This document shows positions 53,297-62,139 of a stretch of 64,000 nt of DNA, piece after piece. The notes under the pieces are model-generated. The model was not told the origin of the DNA, ran no database searches, and was given only the letters and a program-made list of their open reading frames with translations. A program made the position numbers and the translations under genes. Origin of the DNA: JAJTFW01 sp046330075. GTDB lineage: Bacteria > Bacteroidota > Bacteroidia > AKYH767-A > OLB10. Numbering within the stretch: the first letter of the stretch is position 1; each line of letters begins with the position of its first letter. The DNA lies in the NCBI GenBank assembly GCA_046330075.1, contig JAXLTL010000002.1:186001-250000 (forward strand), written 5' to 3'.

Positions 53297-55069
53297 ATGA
53301 ATGTAACCCGTCTCTTCGACTTATCAGACCGCTACCGTGAATTATATCCCGATAAACCGGATGCGCTTGCCGGCAAGGTAAATGGCGAATGGGTGAAACA
53401 TTCTACCCGTTCGTTTCTGGAGAATGTCGAGCTGGTGAGCTATGGGTTGCTGGCCATGGGTCTGCAGAAGGGGGAGAAAATTGCTACGCTGAGTAATAAC
53501 CGCCCCGAATGGAATTTCGTTGATCTGGGCATGATGCAGGCCGGTGCTATTCACGTGCCGATTTATCCCACCATCAGTGCAGCCGATCTGAAGTTCATCC
53601 TGACCGATGCGGAAGTGAAATATGTTTTCGTCTCCAGTCAGGAATTATGGGAAAAGGTAGAGCCGGTGGTGAAGGAACTGCCCGGCATTCAGGGGATGTT
53701 TACGTTCGATCAGATTCCCGGCAAGCCACACTGGACAGCGATCACTGAGAAAGGGAAGCAACATCCCGCAAAGGCAGAGGTCGATGCAATCAAAAGCACC
53801 ATTGGCCCCAACGATCTTGCTACCCTGTTATATACCAGTGGTACCACAGGTTTTCCGAAGGGCGTGATGCTCTCGCATGATAATATCCTCTCGCAGATCA
53901 TCGCCGCACGGATTCTCGCTCCGGTAGATGTGAACTGCAGAGCGCTGAGTTTCCTGCCGCTCAACCACGTGTATGAACGAGTGCTGAGTTACCTCTATAT
54001 GTATCTCGGCGTGAGTATCTACTATGCGGAGAGTATTGAGAAAGTAGCAGATAATCTTAAGGAAGTGCAACCGGAGATTTTTGGTTGCGTGCCGCGTCTC
54101 TTCGAGAAAGTGTATGATAAAATTATTGCTAAGGGTTCGGACCTCTCCGGTATCAAGAAGAAACTGTTTTTCTGGGCAGTGGACCTCGGACTCAAGTACG
54201 AAATCAACGGCGCCAACGGAGCATGGTATGAGTTCCAGCTGAAGATCGCGCGCAAGCTCATTTTCAGCAAATGGCAGGAAGCACTCGGCGGAAAAGTCCG
54301 GGTGGCAATCTCAGGAGGTGCAGCCCTCCAGCCGCGACTGGCACGCATCTTCTGGGCCGCGCAGATTCCGATTCTGGAAGGATACGGATTAACGGAGACG
54401 AGTCCGGTGATTTGTGTGAATACCCTCGAACCCGGCGGACTCAAGTTCACGACGGTGGGTAAAGCGCTCGACCGGGTAACGGTACGCATAGCCGAAGATG
54501 GAGAGATTCTCTGCAAAGGCCCGAACGTTATGTTGGGGTATTACAAGCGTCCCGATTTAACGGCTGAGATGATCGACAGCGAAGGCTGGCTGCATACCGG
54601 CGATATCGGCGAACTGGTAGACGGACAATATCTCCGCATCACCGACCGGAAAAAGGAAATCTTCAAGACCTCCGGCGGTAAATACATCGTACCGCAAACC
54701 ATCGAAAATAAAATCAAGGAATCGCGCTTTGTTGAACAGGTGATGGTGATCGGTGAGAACCGCAAATATGCGGCAGCACTCATTGTACCCAATTTTGCTT
54801 TCCTTAAAGAATGGTGCGAGCGCAAGCAGATTCCTGTGCCGGCAACAAACGAAGAACTCATCTGTATCGAACGGGTGAAGAACAGAGTGATGAAAGATGT
54901 TAATCTCGTCAATGAAACTCTCGGTTCTTACGAAACCATCAAGAAAATCCAGTTACTTCCCCGCGAGTGGAGTATTGACCGAGGAGAGATGACGCCGAAG
55001 CTCAGCCTGAAGAGAAAGGTGATTATGGAGGCGAATAAGATGTTGGTGGAGAAGTTGTATGAGGAGTAG
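53297..55069 (+). CDS. Long-chain acyl-CoA ligase (FadD15-like)
   Basis: A 590-residue AMP-forming ligase that activates fatty acids as CoA thioesters. Motifs: LLYTSGTTGFPKGVM (about 177-191), GYGLTETSPVICVN (near 360), WLHTGDIGELVDGQYL (near 432), and TDRKKEIFKTSGGKYIVPQ (near 450-468), which is typical for the long-chain acyl-CoA ligase group close to FadD15. The protein lacks signal peptide and membrane helices, so it acts in the cytosol or at the membrane surface. It supplies acyl-CoA to lipid metabolism, as PlsC and Acs do elsewhere in the window. No terminator is clear. Confidence 0.93.
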   Translation: MNVTRLFDLSDRYRELYPDKPDALAGKVNGEWVKHSTRSFLENVELVSYGLLAMGLQKGEKIATLSNNRPEWNFVDLGMMQAGAIHVPIYPTISAADLKFILTDAEVKYVFVSSQELWEKVEPVVKELPGIQGMFTFDQIPGKPHWTAITEKGKQHPAKAEVDAIKSTIGPNDLATLLYTSGTTGFPKGVMLSHDNILSQIIAARILAPVDVNCRALSFLPLNHVYERVLSYLYMYLGVSIYYAESIEKVADNLKEVQPEIFGCVPRLFEKVYDKIIAKGSDLSGIKKKLFFWAVDLGLKYEINGANGAWYEFQLKIARKLIFSKWQEALGGKVRVAISGGAALQPRLARIFWAAQIPILEGYGLTETSPVICVNTLEPGGLKFTTVGKALDRVTVRIAEDGEILCKGPNVMLGYYKRPDLTAEMIDSEGWLHTGDIGELVDGQYLRITDRKKEIFKTSGGKYIVPQTIENKIKESRFVEQVMVIGENRKYAAALIVPNFAFLKEWCERKQIPVPATNEELICIERVKNRVMKDVNLVNETLGSYETIKKIQLLPREWSIDRGEMTPKLSLKRKVIMEANKMLVEKLYEE

Positions 55070-55170
55070 TCATTTTTGACTGAAAATCCTCCGGCTTGTC
55101 AGCTAATATGGCGGTGTTGGCTATGTGAATTACTATTCGTGGTAACAAAGGAAATAATTCGGACAGGTTT

Positions 55171-57184
55171 CTATTCATTGTAGGGGTCCATTAAACCTGA
55201 CGGATAATAATCCCGTTTTCTCCACCACTGTCCGGGGTTGATACTGCCCCTGTATTCATTGCTATAGATGGTGACCAACTTGCTTCTGGTGCTCACATAT
55301 CTTTCATGTTTATTATCAGGTAGGGTACTTCTGTAGGTTAATCTGATACGTAATAAAACTGGTATTGCACCTTCGTAGTCGGGAGTGACAAACGTCCAGT
55401 ATTTATTTTGAGGCAGTGTTAATGTATGGTAGCTGTTGCCGCACCAGCTGGAAGGTAAATATTCGATGTCTCGCCATTCTCCGTTTGCCGTTTTTAGCCT
55501 GCACGTTCATGTAAAGCCGGTTATCCTGGGCATTAAAGCTGATGTCCTTCTTTGATTTGTTGATTACCAGAACAGTGAATGCTTCGTATATGTTGTTGAT
55601 TGTATCCTTCAAGGAAGGAATGACCAGTACACAGAGTTTTTTTGATGAAAAAGTATCTTCTGGTGCAATTTCCTTCATGGTCTGAGTATTGATGCTGTTG
55701 ATTCCATGGCCTGTATGGACGGGGTTAGCATGTGCGACGAAATACCCCCGGTTCATAAAGTCAATATTTATTCTTCTGAGCTTCGGAGCTGAATCGGTTT
55801 CCTCCTGCCAGATGATATTTCCAGTGGTGCTGATGTAACACATTTTATCTTTTAGTTTGCAGAGAATAACTCCATTGTAAAAATTGTCATAGTATAAATC
55901 ATCAATATCCGGAGGAGAGATCTCACGTCCATCTATGTTTGCAATTCCGAATTTGTAGCGGTCAGGAGATATGTAATCTTTGACTTCATTTTCATTAGTG
56001 GTGTCTGAAAGAACAGTGTAGTATACATAATACCCATACTCGTTTATTATTTCTGTAACTCCATCGTATTTTGATGATGTGATGAATTGTCCTGAAGTGT
56101 CAATATATCCGGCATTTTCACCTCTTTGTACACTGAGACGCCCGTTCAAGAACTTCTCGCCAATTGTTTTGTCAAATGGGCCGCATTGTAATAGTTTTCC
56201 GGTTGCATCAATGATGTAGTATTGTTCATTACTGTACTTGATAATAGCACGGTGGTCATGAAATGGGAAAACTTCATTTACCATGGTGTCGTTGAAAATA
56301 ATATTGCCATGAATATCCATATACCCCTGGTAAGTGCGATCCGTGTGATTTATGGTATCTTCAAGAATCGTCGAATCGAATGACACTATGCCTTCACTCA
56401 AATCATTGTGGAGTTGAAAATCGATGGAGTTCCTTGTTTTGGAAAGTATATTTCCTTTGAGATCAATAAAACCAATCCAGGCAACGAAGGGGTCTTCTTC
56501 TGAAATGACGGAATCATTAAAAGTGACCATGAAGATTCCATTCTCATACGCCAAAATTTCTTTATATTGACCTTCTGGTATTACTACATCTCCATGGGTG
56601 TTAATTACGCTTTTCTTATCTACGGTTATAATCTTCTTTCTTTTTGGGCCGGCCAGAGAAACATTGGTGCCTTTAACCCTTCTATGGGTAATGAAGAAGG
56701 TATCATTAAGAGATGTCAGATTTGTATAAATAGTATCTGCCAGCAGTTTGCCTTGCGGGGAAATGAGACCTGTTTTCTTCGATTTTCCGGCAATGATGAA
56801 ATTGCCGCCGGATTGTTCCAGAATCTTTGTGCCATTGGCCAGCGTCAGCATGACTTTACCTTCTTTGTTGAGGATAGCAGGAACGGAGTCTCTGAAGACC
56901 ACGGATACATTGTTTTTAAAAGGCAAGGCATAATCAAACTGGTACGGGATTTTACAAACACCCATGGAGTCGATATAGCCATAGTAGCCTCCGAGACGGA
57001 CCGGCGCAAGTCCTTCCGAAAAATTTCCAGCGCTTTCATACTGGACCGGGATAACTTCTCTCCCCGTGTTGTCAATAAAACCTGCTTTTCCGCCTTTATA
57101 GATCAGAAAACGGTTAGGTGCTGGAGTTTGTGCAACAGTAATTGTGCTGATAGCAATCAGGCAGCCAAGGATTATCGTCTTCAT
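55171..57184 (-). CDS. WG-repeat exported protein, reading frame broken near the C-terminus
   Basis: An exported protein with WG (beta-hairpin) repeats. The unbroken frame (57184 to 55403) gives 593 residues: signal peptide (1-18), then repeats such as GKAGFIDNTGREVIPVQYES and GYIDSMGVCKIPYQF. At an A5 run (TTTTT at 55491-55495) the frame should shift. With four A the protein continues as AKTANGEWRDIEYLPSSWCG through to GLMDPYNE and a stop at 55171, about 670 residues in total. The extra 107 residues look like real protein, while the original frame turns into KNGKRRMARHR and ends. A sequencing indel, true frameshift mutation or programmed shift are all possible. Function unknown. Confidence 0.85.
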
Positions 57185-57538
57185 GGGTTTTCGGAGAATT
57201 AAAATGAAGTAGAAATTCTATACCCATATTCCTCAGGTTAGGTTTAGTTGAGCAGCGCTTTACACAGAGAATTCAGGGTTATGTGCCAGCACCTTGTTCA
57301 GTAAACGAAAATTCAGTTTTGAAAATTGTTTGAGTAGCAAAAAGAGCCGGAATTTTTTTCGTCCACATGCTTTCATCTCTTGAAACGTATGGATAAATAA
57401 TTGCTATAATCTGAAAACCTTTTTCGAGGGGATTTTACGAACGATTCAAGGAACAACTTCATCGGTCATTGTTCCCGGTAGCAACAATAATATCCTGACA
57501 TTCTGTTTCCAGCAGCCTGCAGCAGTAACAATTTTCCT
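57185..57538. other. AT-rich interval with no supported gene
   Basis: A 354-base space between two reverse-strand genes. It holds one 38-codon reverse-strand frame (57376-57260) without recognisable similarity, no strong hairpin and no consensus -7 box. It may carry the promoter of the WG-repeat gene. Confidence 0.5.
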
Positions 57539-58525
57539 TCACTTTTTTTGCAACTCTAAATAGTGCGGCAGATTTTTCTTGTATTCTTCTACATCCCATT
57601 TGATCTTCCAGTACTTTACGTATTTGGCGAGTGGTTCCAGTCCGACCGCTGCACGACGTTCATCAACATGGTCCGGATCGTCGAGTGGCTGAACATACGC
57701 TTCTCCGGTTTTCGGATCACTGCTGATCTGACTACCATAGATTTGTTTGTTGCCTTGTCGTAGAGCAACGCGATCTTCCAGCAGTGCGAGATGACTGGGT
57801 TGTGCAGCTCCTTTTTTGACAGCTTCCCGCATCATTGGAAGGTATTTAACCTGTGTGGCGAGATCGGAATGCTGAATCACCAGGAACAATGTTCTGTTTC
57901 CGTTGTCGCCAACAACATCTGGTGAGAGCCAGCCGTACTTATCCAGAATTTCGCATACCTTAACAAGATTTGTGGAGTCAGTAATATGAATTTCACTCCA
58001 CAGCTTCTTCAGTTCTTCCGATCCATAGCCGTATTTTTCCTGGATTTTATTGCTGCGCACACGTCCGTCCTGGTCTACTTCCTGAATGCTGTCGAGCACA
58101 TGTGCAAGTTCGCGGTTCAGGTTTAGTTCAGCTTTCGCTTTATTTTCTTTTATCTGTTCCAGCAGCGGCTTCCAGCGTTTATCCTTATGCAGTGAATTCA
58201 GATCGGTGTCGGTGGTGATGTGATCGTAGTTTTTGTATTTCATCGCAGTGGCCAGGCGCTCCAGTTGGAAAAAGGCGCTGTCGGGAACACCAGCCAATGC
58301 CCAGGAACAAGCGGCGTTGTAACGATCTTCACCGGTCCCTTTCCAATCGAGCGTCTTGAAAGCCGCACTGTAAGCATCCGCCGATGCACGGTATTGTTTA
58401 GCATCGTAGAGTTCGGAAGCTTTTGCAACCAGACTATCGTAGGCTTCTCCGGTTTGTGCGTCGCACCGATGGGTTGTGAAAAATAGGATTGCTAATGAAA
58501 GAGGGAGGAAGTGGAGCTGTTTCAT
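57539..58525 (-). CDS. Exported DUF6624 protein
   Basis: A 328-residue protein with signal peptide (1-23, FFTTHRCDAQ). Residues about 27-110 form a helical pair-repeat (TPR-like, YRASADAYSAAFKTL, YNAACSWALAGVPDS). The DUF6624 domain follows (about 150-310), with its pattern DNGNRTLFLVIQHSDLATQV and a later LALLEDRVALRQGNKQIYGSQ. DUF6624 is widespread in Bacteroidota, and its biochemical role is not known. It lies 354 bases upstream of the WG-repeat gene on the same strand, each probably with its own promoter. The upstream reverse strand has only a weak -7-like TACTTTTA. Confidence 0.82.
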   Translation of the reverse strand: MKQLHFLPLSLAILFFTTHRCDAQTGEAYDSLVAKASELYDAKQYRASADAYSAAFKTLDWKGTGEDRYNAACSWALAGVPDSAFFQLERLATAMKYKNYDHITTDTDLNSLHKDKRWKPLLEQIKENKAKAELNLNRELAHVLDSIQEVDQDGRVRSNKIQEKYGYGSEELKKLWSEIHITDSTNLVKVCEILDKYGWLSPDVVGDNGNRTLFLVIQHSDLATQVKYLPMMREAVKKGAAQPSHLALLEDRVALRQGNKQIYGSQISSDPKTGEAYVQPLDDPDHVDERRAAVGLEPLAKYVKYWKIKWDVEEYKKNLPHYLELQKK

Positions 58526-58564
58526 GGTATCAGATGATTGCTTAAAAGTAAGTAGTATCGGGCA

Positions 58565-58605
58565 GAAAAGAAAACGCCACGAACTGTATTATCAATTCGT
58601 GGCGT
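58565..58605 (-). terminator. Terminator of pdhC
   Basis: On the reverse strand ACGCCACGAA pairs with TTCGTGGCGT (10 bases, 12-base loop) followed by a T-rich TTTTCTTTT run, located 20 bases after the pdhC stop. Confidence 0.85.
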
Positions 58606-58625
58606 AAGTATGAGAATGATTTTTA

Positions 58626-59918
58626 TCAGATACTGTTCATCCCGAGCAGAATTACCGGATTCTCGAGCAGGGCTTTAAACGTGTTGAGGAATTTCGATCC
58701 AACAACACCATCTACCACACGGTGATCACAGCTGAGGGTTACTTTCATTACATTGCCGGGTTGCACCATTCCATTTTTCACAACGGGAACCTGTTTGATG
58801 GCGCCTACTGCGAGGATACTGGCATCCGGCGGATTGATAATAGCAGTGAACTCTTCAATGTTAAACATGCCGAGGTTGGAGATGGTGAAGGTGTTTCCTT
58901 CCCAGTCCTGCGGCTGCAGTTTCTTTTCCTTGGCACGTTTCGCGTAATCTTTTACTTCAGTGGCAATCTGGCTGAGTGTTTTACTGTCGGCGAAACGAAC
59001 AACAGGTACAAGTAAGCCATCTTCAACAGCTACTGCAACGCCGATATTAATATGATGATTGGTGCGTATACGATCGCCAAGCCAGGAGCTGTTCACTGCC
59101 GGGTGCTGACGCAAGGCTGCCGCCGCCGCTTTTACTACAAAATCATTGAACGAGATTTTTACAGCGGCAATCTGATTCACGCTCTCACGGGCTTTTACCA
59201 CCTCGTCCATGTCGATATCCATGGTGAGGTAGAAATGCGGAGCTGTGAATTTGCTTTCGCTCAATCGACGTGCAATGGTTTTGCGCATTTGCGAAATCAT
59301 CACTTCGTCGAAACTTTCCTTTGTTACCGCACTTGGCATCATCGCACCGGAGGCAACAAAGCTGCCCGGTTTGAACCATTCAATATCGCGCTTTACGATC
59401 CGTCCGTGTTCACCGGAACCTTTGAGCATGCTCAGGTCAATTCCTTTTTCTGCAGCGAGGCGCTTGGCCAGTGGTGAGGCTTTCGTACGCGCATCGCCGT
59501 TAGCACTGGTAACAATCTCCTGGACTTTTTGTGCCGGAATTGCTGGTGGTGGTGCAGGAGCAGCAACAGTGGCTGCAACAGGTGCTGGCGCCGCTTCTTT
59601 CTTCGCAGCTGGTGCTGCCGCCGGAGCCGGAGCAGCAGCTTTGGCCTGTTCAGCAGCCAGCAATTCTTTATAGTCTTCACCGGCCTTTCCGAGAACAGCC
59701 AGAATAGCGTCTACCGGTGCCGCTTTTCCTTCTTCAATACCGATGTATAACAAAGTGCCTGCCTGGTATGATTCGAATTCCATCGTGGCTTTGTCGGTTT
59801 CGATTTCCGCAACAAGGTCGCCGTTTTTTACAGTGTCACCTACTTTTTTATGCCACTTCACAACGACACCTTCAGTCATAGTGTCCGACATTTTCGGCAT
59901 GCGTACAATTTCCGCCAT
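58626..59918 (-). CDS. pdhC: Pyruvate dehydrogenase E2 (dihydrolipoamide acetyltransferase)
   Basis: Core subunit of the pyruvate dehydrogenase complex, transferring the acetyl group to CoA. The 430-residue protein has one N-terminal lipoyl domain (1-80, IETDKATMEF with lipoyl-Lys43) and an Ala/Pro-rich linker (90-127). A peripheral-subunit-binding domain follows (about 133-168, KASPLAKRLAAEKGID), and then the catalytic domain ending DHRVVDG (His399). It is on the same strand as pdhA, 96 bases downstream. The E1-beta and E3 genes are not in the window. Branched-chain 2-oxo acid complexes are similar, but the pdhA partner makes pyruvate the best assignment. Confidence 0.93.
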   Translation of the reverse strand: MAEIVRMPKMSDTMTEGVVVKWHKKVGDTVKNGDLVAEIETDKATMEFESYQAGTLLYIGIEEGKAAPVDAILAVLGKAGEDYKELLAAEQAKAAAPAPAAAPAAKKEAAPAPVAATVAAPAPPPAIPAQKVQEIVTSANGDARTKASPLAKRLAAEKGIDLSMLKGSGEHGRIVKRDIEWFKPGSFVASGAMMPSAVTKESFDEVMISQMRKTIARRLSESKFTAPHFYLTMDIDMDEVVKARESVNQIAAVKISFNDFVVKAAAAALRQHPAVNSSWLGDRIRTNHHINIGVAVAVEDGLLVPVVRFADSKTLSQIATEVKDYAKRAKEKKLQPQDWEGNTFTISNLGMFNIEEFTAIINPPDASILAVGAIKQVPVVKNGMVQPGNVMKVTLSCDHRVVDGVVGSKFLNTFKALLENPVILLGMNSI

Positions 59919-59978
59919 AGTGAATCTTGAAATATTTTATCTTATGTTTTTACTTGAGGCTTGGAGCTTCAGGCCTCA

Positions 59979-60011
59979 ATTCTGAATTCTGAATTCTGAA
60001 TTCTGAATTCT
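59979..60011. repeat. 7-bp tandem repeat (TCTGAAT)
   Basis: Four to five copies of TCTGAAT lie between pdhA and pdhC, in the 96-base spacer. Confidence 0.9.
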
Positions 60012-60014
60012 TAA

Positions 60015-61031
60015 TTACTCAGTGATATATGGATAATCCTCCTGCGTATACACATCCTTGAACAACTCCGAAGGATCCGGATACGGTGACTCTTCAGCGA
60101 ATTTTACGGAGTCTTCTACAACTTCGTTAATGCGTTCATTGATCTTTTCAATTTCTTCTTCTGTTGCCATCTTATTAGCAAGCAGAATTTGCTTGACGAT
60201 CTCTACAGGATCCTGTGCTTTGTAGCTTTCTACTTCTTCCTTCGTCCTGTATTTTGCGGGATCGCTCATGGAATGTCCCCGGTAACGATAGGTTTTCATC
60301 TCGAGGTAAATCGGACCTTTCTCCCGGGCATGCTTCACCGCCATTTCCATCGCTTCGTGTACGGCTTCCACACTCATGCCGTCAACAGGGTAGGAGGGCA
60401 TGTCGTAGGCGAGACCAATTTTATATAAATCATGAACATTGGAAGTACGCTCTACAGAGGTGCCCATTGCGTACGCATTGTTCTCTACAATGAATACCAC
60501 GGGAAGCTCCCACAGCATCGCCATATTGAAAGCTTCGTGCAATGCGCCCTGACGAACAGCTCCGTCGCCGAAGTAGGTGATACAAACATTGCCGGTGTTG
60601 TTATATTTCTCAGCGAAGGCAATACCGGCGCCCAGTGGAATCTGTGCACCTACAATGCCGTGCCCGCCAAAAAATCGATGTGGCTTGCTGAACATATGCA
60701 TCGATCCGCCTTTACCTTTGGAACAACCAGTGATTTTACCATAAAGTTCGGCCATTACTTCGCGGGCAGAAATTCCTTTCGCCAAGGCGTGCGCATGGTC
60801 ACGATACGCTGTGATCATCGAATCTTCAGGCTTCAGGACACTCATCGCGCCTGCTACCACGGCTTCCTGTCCGATGTAGAGGTGGCAAAAGCCCTTGATC
60901 TTCTGCATACCGTACAGCTGACCTGCCCGCTCTTCAAAGCGACGCATCAGCTGCATGTCTTCGTACCATTTCAGGTATTGCTCGCGACTATATTTGGGTT
61001 TGGTTTTCTTCGTCTTCGTAGCTGTTTCCAT
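60015..61031 (-). CDS. pdhA: Pyruvate dehydrogenase E1 component, alpha subunit
   Basis: Thiamine-diphosphate-dependent decarboxylase subunit that starts acetyl-CoA formation from pyruvate together with E1-beta. The 338-residue protein has KGKGGSMHMFSK (near 96) and the ThDP-binding motif GDGAVRQGALHEAFNMA (near 153-169), followed by VENNAYAMGT (near 181) and YRYRGHSMSDPAKYR (near 250), which carry the phosphorylation-loop-type residues. A -7 box lies 5 bases upstream. The second subunit (E1-beta) is absent here. It is on the same strand as pdhC, which follows after a 7-base repeat tract. Confidence 0.95.
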   Translation of the reverse strand: METATKTKKTKPKYSREQYLKWYEDMQLMRRFEERAGQLYGMQKIKGFCHLYIGQEAVVAGAMSVLKPEDSMITAYRDHAHALAKGISAREVMAELYGKITGCSKGKGGSMHMFSKPHRFFGGHGIVGAQIPLGAGIAFAEKYNNTGNVCITYFGDGAVRQGALHEAFNMAMLWELPVVFIVENNAYAMGTSVERTSNVHDLYKIGLAYDMPSYPVDGMSVEAVHEAMEMAVKHAREKGPIYLEMKTYRYRGHSMSDPAKYRTKEEVESYKAQDPVEIVKQILLANKMATEEEIEKINERINEVVEDSVKFAEESPYPDPSELFKDVYTQEDYPYITE

Positions 61032-61036
61032 AGCGA

Positions 61037-61044
61037 CAAAAATA
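61037..61044 (-). promoter_or_regulatory. -7 box of pdhA
   Basis: Reverse-strand TATTTTTG matches TAnnTTTG and ends 5 bases before the ATG, again a leaderless arrangement. Confidence 0.6.
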
Positions 61045-61220
61045 GGGATTGAGGACTAATATTTATCATAAATTCGGGACAAGCAGGAGATTTTCCGTAC
61101 TTCCCATTTCACGTTAACCAATTGATTGACAATGGTATGTTTTATAACAACTTCTTCCGGATGTTGAGATTGCCGGTTTTCGCAATGAAAGATGACACTT
61201 TCAGGGGGCGATTACATAGA

Positions 61221-61305
61221 ACATTAAAGGAATGTAAATGTTTATAAAATGGCTATCTCTTGTCTATGAAATAAATTTGTGCAGGGGCGGGGCCGAAGGC
61301 CCCGG
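61221..61305 (+). repeat. 85-bp direct repeat, copy 1
   Basis: The same 85 bases occur again at 61481, exactly 260 bases away, with two differences. The unit holds a TAAATTTG box (61272-61279) and, 13 bases later, the stem CGGGGCC-GAA-GGCCCCG. This looks like a duplicated promoter with a GC-rich leader hairpin. Confidence 0.85.
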
Positions 61306-61480
61306 CGGGGTACGGCTAAAGGAAAAAGTCCCGGGAGAGGATAGACCCGGTGAGACTCCGTGCTATCATGAATGCAGAACAGAAGTCCCCCAAAACAGAT
61401 TCTCGGTGAGAAAGCTTTTACAATGAAAGTCAGTTCACTTTTTGCTTAGGGAAGTCCGTTCCGAAATTTCGTCGCCGCCA
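61306..61480 (+). other. Possible structured RNA region (unassigned)
   Basis: The 175 bases between the two 85-bp copies hold local stems such as CCGGG/CCCGG and TTCTC-GGT-GAGAA and contain no supported open frame. With the upstream -7 box on the same strand, an RNA gene is possible. Checked by eye against the motifs of RNase P, tmRNA, cobalamin, glycine and FMN elements; none fits. Confidence 0.3.
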
Positions 61481-61565
61481 ACATTAAACGAATGTAAATG
61501 TTTATAAAACGGCTATCTCTTGTCTATGAAATAAATTTGTGCAGGGGCGGGGCCGAAGGCCCCGG
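61481..61565 (+). repeat. 85-bp direct repeat, copy 2
   Basis: Second copy, with -7-like TAAATTTG at 61532-61539. Transcription from it would run antisense into the end of cdd, whose stop is 18 bases further on. Confidence 0.85.
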
Positions 61566-61582
61566 AAGAAGCCACCATTCAC

Positions 61583-62071
61583 TTACTTCAGTACATCTCC
61601 GCTAAACAAAAACGGCAACAGCTGAGCAACGGAATCACTTACGATGAAAGAACCGTTACCACCTTCCATGATGAGACGGATTTTCTGATTGTAACGGAGT
61701 TCGTATTCGGCCATTACCTGGCGACAGTCGCCGCAGGGTGAAATGGGAATGGCCGGAATCTTCTTGCCTTCCGGGAAAGCGGTAATAGCTATGGCGGCTA
61801 TTTTAATATTGGGGTGTTGTGCACCGGTTGCAAAAAGTGCGACACGCTCAGCACAGAGTCCGGAAGGATACGCGGCATTTTCCTGATTACTTCCACGTAC
61901 GATCACTCCATTGTCAAGCAATACGGCAGCGCCTACATGAAAATGTGAATAGGGCGCATAAGCATCGTCGGCAGCTTTGCGGGCTTCAAGCATTAAGGTC
62001 TGGTCGGCTTCGGGCAATTCGTCAAAGCGCTCGTATTTTTCAAAGTGACTGTCGAGGGTGAGTTTCTGCAT
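61583..62071 (-). CDS. cdd: Cytidine deaminase
   Basis: Zinc enzyme deaminating cytidine and deoxycytidine to uridine compounds in pyrimidine salvage. The start is taken at 62071 (MQKLTLDSHFEKYERFDELP), giving 162 residues. The frame is open to 62281, but a longer protein would overlap the divergent 62140 gene. Zinc ligands and catalytic Glu are visible: CAE (73-75) and PCGDC (112-116). HVGAAVLLDNG (45-55) and SNQENAAYPSG complete the site. It stands alone, with no clear -7 box found. Confidence 0.92.
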   Translation of the reverse strand: MQKLTLDSHFEKYERFDELPEADQTLMLEARKAADDAYAPYSHFHVGAAVLLDNGVIVRGSNQENAAYPSGLCAERVALFATGAQHPNIKIAAIAITAFPEGKKIPAIPISPCGDCRQVMAEYELRYNQKIRLIMEGGNGSFIVSDSVAQLLPFLFSGDVLK

Positions 62072-62139
62072 GGGCTGCGATTGGCTATCAAAGATAACAA
62101 AATTATGGGTATGTGTGGTGGCTATTGTATCTTTAACTG

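Noticed and set aside
57260..57376. 38-codon reverse-strand frame beginning MKACGRKK
   Set aside because: No similarity recognised, no promoter or ribosome-site evidence, length within chance for AT-rich sequence.
61238..61426. Forward open frame of 62 codons in the duplicated element
   Set aside because: It runs through the hairpin and shows no protein-like composition; the region is better explained as RNA or promoter.
61290..61440. Cobalamin, glycine or RNase P type RNA
   Set aside because: A few bases such as GGTGAGACTCC recall the cobalamin element, but the remaining conserved blocks are missing; RNase P core sequences are not found either.
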